A stretch of DNA of 64,000 nt, from assembly GCF_023822005.2 (NCBI RefSeq), contig NZ_CP098806.1:3596001-3660000 (forward strand), written 5' to 3'. Position numbers and translations under genes: made by a program. Below, piece after piece: positions 61,008 to 64,000 of this stretch. This stretch comes from Dyadobacter fanqingshengii (GTDB lineage Bacteria > Bacteroidota > Bacteroidia > Cytophagales > Spirosomataceae). The notes beneath the pieces were generated by a model. The model was not told where the DNA came from. It worked only from the letters and a program-made list of their open reading frames with translations, and ran no database searches. The stretch's first letter is position 1. Every line of letters begins with the position of its first letter.

Positions 61008-61110
61008 GGAGTTACTTGATTTGTCAGCCTGAGCGGAGTCGAAGGCGCGTTACCAAGGAGTAGCGCGCCTTCGACTCCGCTCAGGCTGACAATGCAAGTA
61101 ACTCCCTACT
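61003..61110. repeat. REP-like palindromic element (108 bp)
   Basis: Arms of 47 nt at 61003-61049 and 61064-61110 differ at only two positions; loop of 14 nt. The core CCTGAGCGGAGTCGAAGG is a motif I recall from dispersed palindromic repeats in many genomes. It fills the space between convergent galU (overlapping its stop) and the small secreted protein gene (ending 4 bp away), and would also act as a terminator. Confidence 0.85.
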
Positions 61111-61113
61111 CAC

Positions 61114-61524
61114 TCACTCCTCATAATCAATCCGAATCACCCGCCTCCCTCTTCCATCCATCGCACCGATTGAAATGTCGGTAATGTTCCTACTCTTCGT
61201 CCTGATCTCCTTTTCCGCACGCTTCGCGTCCCTTTCCTTTCTTCCGTTCAAAATATAGGTAACGCTGTCTTTGGGGTAACCGAAAACGTCAAATCCGTGC
61301 TCGGTGACTATGCTTCGTTTAATAAGCGTGTATTTCCCTGTCTCCGGGACCGCTGATGTTGGGTTGGCTTGAATGCTTTGAGGCGCGACAAAATCGTATG
61401 TCTCCGATTTATTTCCTCTGATCTGTTCGTACGTAGGAAAAGAATTTTTCTTTTTTGTCTGCGCGAAAACGAGCTGAGTTGTGCTTGTCAGCATGATAAT
61501 GATGATCGAATAAGGACACTTCAT
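61114..61524 (-). CDS. Hypothetical secreted protein
   Basis: 136 aa. Signal peptide MKCPYSIIIIMLTSTTQLVFAQ, then a basic polar domain with IKRSIVTEHGFDVFGYPKDSVTYILNGRKERDAKRAEKEIRTKSRNI and a final IGAMDGRGRRVIRIDYEE. I do not recognise the family. VTYILNG suggests a short beta domain of the kind found beside carboxypeptidase-regulatory/plug proteins, which is weak. Convergent with galU. Confidence 0.6.
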   Translation of the reverse strand: MKCPYSIIIIMLTSTTQLVFAQTKKKNSFPTYEQIRGNKSETYDFVAPQSIQANPTSAVPETGKYTLIKRSIVTEHGFDVFGYPKDSVTYILNGRKERDAKRAEKEIRTKSRNITDISIGAMDGRGRRVIRIDYEE

Positions 61525-61574
61525 AGGATTTTAGTCTTAATTTGAGTCAGCATTCCATAAATATACCTAAACCA

Positions 61575-63923
61575 ATGCATAGCAGGATCCTGGGGCTTTT
61601 TTTGTTCAAATTAATGGCATTGGCTTTCGTTAGCCATGCCCAAAACCTGTACGTGTCGCCAGGCGGAAATGATGCAAATGCGGGCACATTGCAGTCTCCG
61701 CTGAAAACGCCATCCGCAGCTGTTGCCCAGATAAAGCAGCTGCCGCAAAGCAAGATTACGATTTTTCTGCGGAGCGGCGTGTATTATCTTGATACACCAT
61801 TAAAAATAGATCCGGCTTCGCTAAATGGGAAGTCGCTTACTATCGAAGCATTTAAAAATGAGCCTGTTACATTAAGTGCAGGGAGAAAAATAATGCTGAA
61901 ATGGGAGAAACATGACAAAAACATCCTGAAAGCAAAAGTGTCCGGCAACGGCTTTGAAATGCTTTTTATCAACGGAAAGCAATTGCCAATTGCACGTTAT
62001 CCCAACTTCGATTCGACTGCCCGGGTTTTCAACGGGACAGCAGAAGATGCACTTTCACCCGCGAGAATTGCCAACTCCCGAAACATTGCAGGCGGTTATG
62101 TGCATGCTTTACATAAGTCTGAGTGGGGAAGTTTCCATTATCGGATCAAAGGAACTAAGAACGGCGAAGCTGAGCTGGAAGGCGGCTGGCAGAATAATCG
62201 GCCATCTACATTGCATTCGCAGCATCGGTTTGTGGAAAATGTTTTTAGCGAGCTGGATGCGCCGGGCGAATGGTTTTTGGATAAAAAAACACAAACGCTT
62301 TATCTGTATCCTCCTCAAAAACTTGACATTAGCAAAGCTAACATTGAAGTTTCCCATCTCAAACACATCATTGAACTGATAGGAACGAAGCAAGAGCCTG
62401 TTAAAAACATAACCATTAGCAGCATCCGTTTTGAACACACGGAACGCACATTCATGGAACATTATGAGCCACTGTTACGAAGCGACTGGATGATCTATCG
62501 TGGCGGGGCCGTGCTCATGGAAAATACTGAAAACTGCCTCATTAAGGATTCCGAATTCACAAATCTGGGCGGCAACGCGGTCATGATCAGCGGCTATAAT
62601 GTCGGTTCTGGTGTCACTGGTTCGCATATTTACAACATTGGTTCGAGCGCGATATGCTTTATAGGCGATTCCTCGGCCGTTCGCTCGGCTGCTTTTGGTT
62701 ATGAAAATTTCATTCCGCTTGCCAAAATTGACCGCACGCCAGGCCCGAAGAATAACAAGTATCCGCTCAAATGCTTTGCCGAAGGCAATTTGATCCATAA
62801 CATTGGAAAAATAGAAAAGCAATGCACCGGCGTGCAGATTGAGATGGCCTCTGAAATTCATGTGAGCCACAACACCATTTATCAGGTGCCGCGTGCCGGG
62901 ATCAACATTGGCGACGGAGCTTGGGGCGGGCATCTCATCGAAAATAATGACGTCTTCGAAACCGTACTCGAAACCGGCGATCATGGCGCATTTAACTCCT
63001 GGGGACGCGACCGCTTCTGGCACCCCGACCGTAAAACCATGGATAGCATTGCCGCAACGCACCCGGAGCTCATCTTTCTGGACGCCCAAAAAACAGTGAT
63101 CATCCGCAACAACCGCTTCCGCTGCGACCATGGCTGGGATGTGGATCTGGACGACGGCAGCAGCAATTATCATATATATAACAATGTGTTTATGAGCGGT
63201 GGGCTGAAATTCCGCGAAGGATTTCAGCGGATTGCCGAGAACAACGTCATTCTGAATAATAGCTTTCATCCGCACGTTTGGTTTAAAAACAGCGGCGATG
63301 TTTTCAGGAAAAACATTCTGATGCGTCCATATTTCCCGATCCTGATCAAGGATTGGGGCAAGGAAGTAGACTACAATCTTTTCCCTAATAAAAATGACCT
63401 TAAAAACGCCCAATCAAATAAAACCGACTCGCACAGCACATTTGGCGACGCAGCTTTTGTCGATCCGGAAAACGGCAATTATCAGGTCAAATCTGCAAGT
63501 CCGGCATTGGCTTTGGGATTCAAAAATTTCCCTACGGACCGTTTTGGCGTAACAAAAGAAACATTCAAAAAAATAGCGAAGAAAGTCTCCTACCCTGTTT
63601 TGCTGAATGCTGCTTTGGAAAAAGACATGCAGGAAATGACCTGGCTGGGCGTTAAAATCAGAAATGTGCGAGGCCTTGGAGACCGGTCTGCATTTGGTTT
63701 GCCAGATGAAAAAGGCGTCGTTGTTGTGGATGTTCCTGCCAACAGCATTTTAGTAAAAAGCGGATTGCAGAATAACGATGTGGTTATCAGCGCTAATAAA
63801 GAAAAAACAGACAATGTTGTTCGCCTCGAAGCGATCCGTCAGCAAGTTAACTGGACGGGCCAAATGGATGTGGAAGTGCTGCGTAATCAGCAGACATTAA
63901 CATTGAAATTGAACCTAAAATAA
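61575..63923 (+). CDS. Secreted right-handed beta-helix protein with C-terminal PDZ (GH141-like)
   Basis: 782 aa from the ATG at 61575 (a TTG at 61542 would precede the signal peptide). Signal peptide FLFKLMALAFVSHAQ. It then reads LYVSPGGNDANAGTLQSPLKTPSAAV, the start common to GH141 and related parallel beta-helix enzymes; WFLDKKTQTLYLYPP and many beta-helix coils (about 270-610) follow. From about 690 a PDZ-like domain (LGVKIRNVRGLGDRSAFG, NSILVKSGLQNNDVVISANKEKT). Probably a polysaccharide-active enzyme or binding protein in the periplasm or outside; substrate unknown. The PDZ tail on such an enzyme is unusual. Confidence 0.82.
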   Translation: MHSRILGLFLFKLMALAFVSHAQNLYVSPGGNDANAGTLQSPLKTPSAAVAQIKQLPQSKITIFLRSGVYYLDTPLKIDPASLNGKSLTIEAFKNEPVTLSAGRKIMLKWEKHDKNILKAKVSGNGFEMLFINGKQLPIARYPNFDSTARVFNGTAEDALSPARIANSRNIAGGYVHALHKSEWGSFHYRIKGTKNGEAELEGGWQNNRPSTLHSQHRFVENVFSELDAPGEWFLDKKTQTLYLYPPQKLDISKANIEVSHLKHIIELIGTKQEPVKNITISSIRFEHTERTFMEHYEPLLRSDWMIYRGGAVLMENTENCLIKDSEFTNLGGNAVMISGYNVGSGVTGSHIYNIGSSAICFIGDSSAVRSAAFGYENFIPLAKIDRTPGPKNNKYPLKCFAEGNLIHNIGKIEKQCTGVQIEMASEIHVSHNTIYQVPRAGINIGDGAWGGHLIENNDVFETVLETGDHGAFNSWGRDRFWHPDRKTMDSIAATHPELIFLDAQKTVIIRNNRFRCDHGWDVDLDDGSSNYHIYNNVFMSGGLKFREGFQRIAENNVILNNSFHPHVWFKNSGDVFRKNILMRPYFPILIKDWGKEVDYNLFPNKNDLKNAQSNKTDSHSTFGDAAFVDPENGNYQVKSASPALALGFKNFPTDRFGVTKETFKKIAKKVSYPVLLNAALEKDMQEMTWLGVKIRNVRGLGDRSAFGLPDEKGVVVVDVPANSILVKSGLQNNDVVISANKEKTDNVVRLEAIRQQVNWTGQMDVEVLRNQQTLTLKLNLK

Positions 63924-64000
63924 GAATCAAAAACCCCCTTAGGAATCAAAAATAGTAATTTTCACCTGTGAAATGGTGGCACGCTGCTTTTTGAGAATAG

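Noticed and set aside
62475..63413. 312-codon open frame antisense to the beta-helix gene
   Set aside because: It lies entirely opposite a well-supported coding gene and its product has no recognisable domain; a codon-bias shadow.
63924..64000. Start of another gene at the right edge
   Set aside because: No start codon with a plausible frame is seen before the window ends.

Overview
The window reads as a chromosomal segment of a Bacteroidota bacterium, most likely Cytophagales / Spirosomataceae and close to Dyadobacter. This is inferred from TTTG-N19-TAnnTTTG type promoters, HmuY-family lipoproteins, a DUF6934-like remnant, a serine-biosynthesis fusion enzyme and many other Bacteroidota-type proteins; no rRNA or tRNA is present. 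It is gene dense with no large non-coding stretch and no prophage, insertion sequence or CRISPR array.

Layout. 0.1-5.3 kb: a fused phosphatase/phosphoglycerate dehydrogenase, a YheT-type hydrolase, a cold-shock protein beside a DbpA-like RNA helicase, and an extra GroES-like protein. 5.4-11.9 kb: a tight minus-strand operon that looks like a surface-glycan decorating system (two polyprenyl-phosphate glycosyltransferases, two GT-C-like membrane proteins, one MBOAT acyltransferase). 12-18.3 kb: a DMT exporter, an LptF/G permease, then a divergent DtxR-type metal regulator and Nramp transporter with two palindromic operators between them, followed by a Kup potassium transporter. 18.3-23.2 kb: a minus-strand cluster of glutamine-synthetase-like ligase, SDR, aldehyde dehydrogenase, glutamine amidotransferase and phosphoribosyltransferase that resembles gamma-glutamylated amine catabolism. 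23.2-26.8 kb: DUF4230, a bile-acid/Na symporter homologue, a PepSY iron-uptake-type membrane protein and a beta-carbonic anhydrase.

27-38.5 kb: ileS, a truncated DUF6934-like gene with a small partner, an SDR, small unknown proteins, a DeoR regulator divergent from a 5'-nucleotidase with paired operators, uvrB, a JmjC-like cupin, an AraC regulator and small enzymes. 38.5-43.3 kb: a YceI protein and a haem-acquisition operon (TonB-dependent receptor plus two HmuY proteins). 43.3-45 kb: YdeI-like protein and an in-frame GNAT-SRPBCC fusion. 45.1-51.6 kb: a complete tripartite RND efflux operon. 51.7-57.4 kb: a tail-specific protease with an FKBP isomerase, divergent from an isolated atpA-atpG pair. 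57.5-63.9 kb: a LolA-like protein, a second YceI, a glucuronokinase-like GHMP kinase beside galU, a 108-bp REP-like palindrome, and a secreted beta-helix/PDZ protein.

Two regulatory observations stand out. The haem operon and the PepSY gene, 13 kb apart, share a 27-nt promoter element (25 of 27 identical) whose core resembles the half-sites beside the DtxR-type regulator gene, suggesting a common metal regulon. The DeoR/nucleotidase divergent promoter carries two copies of a 16-bp TTGCAA-N4-TTGCAA element flanking the -7 box. The best candidate for an undescribed system is the glycan-decorating operon at 5.4-11.9 kb.
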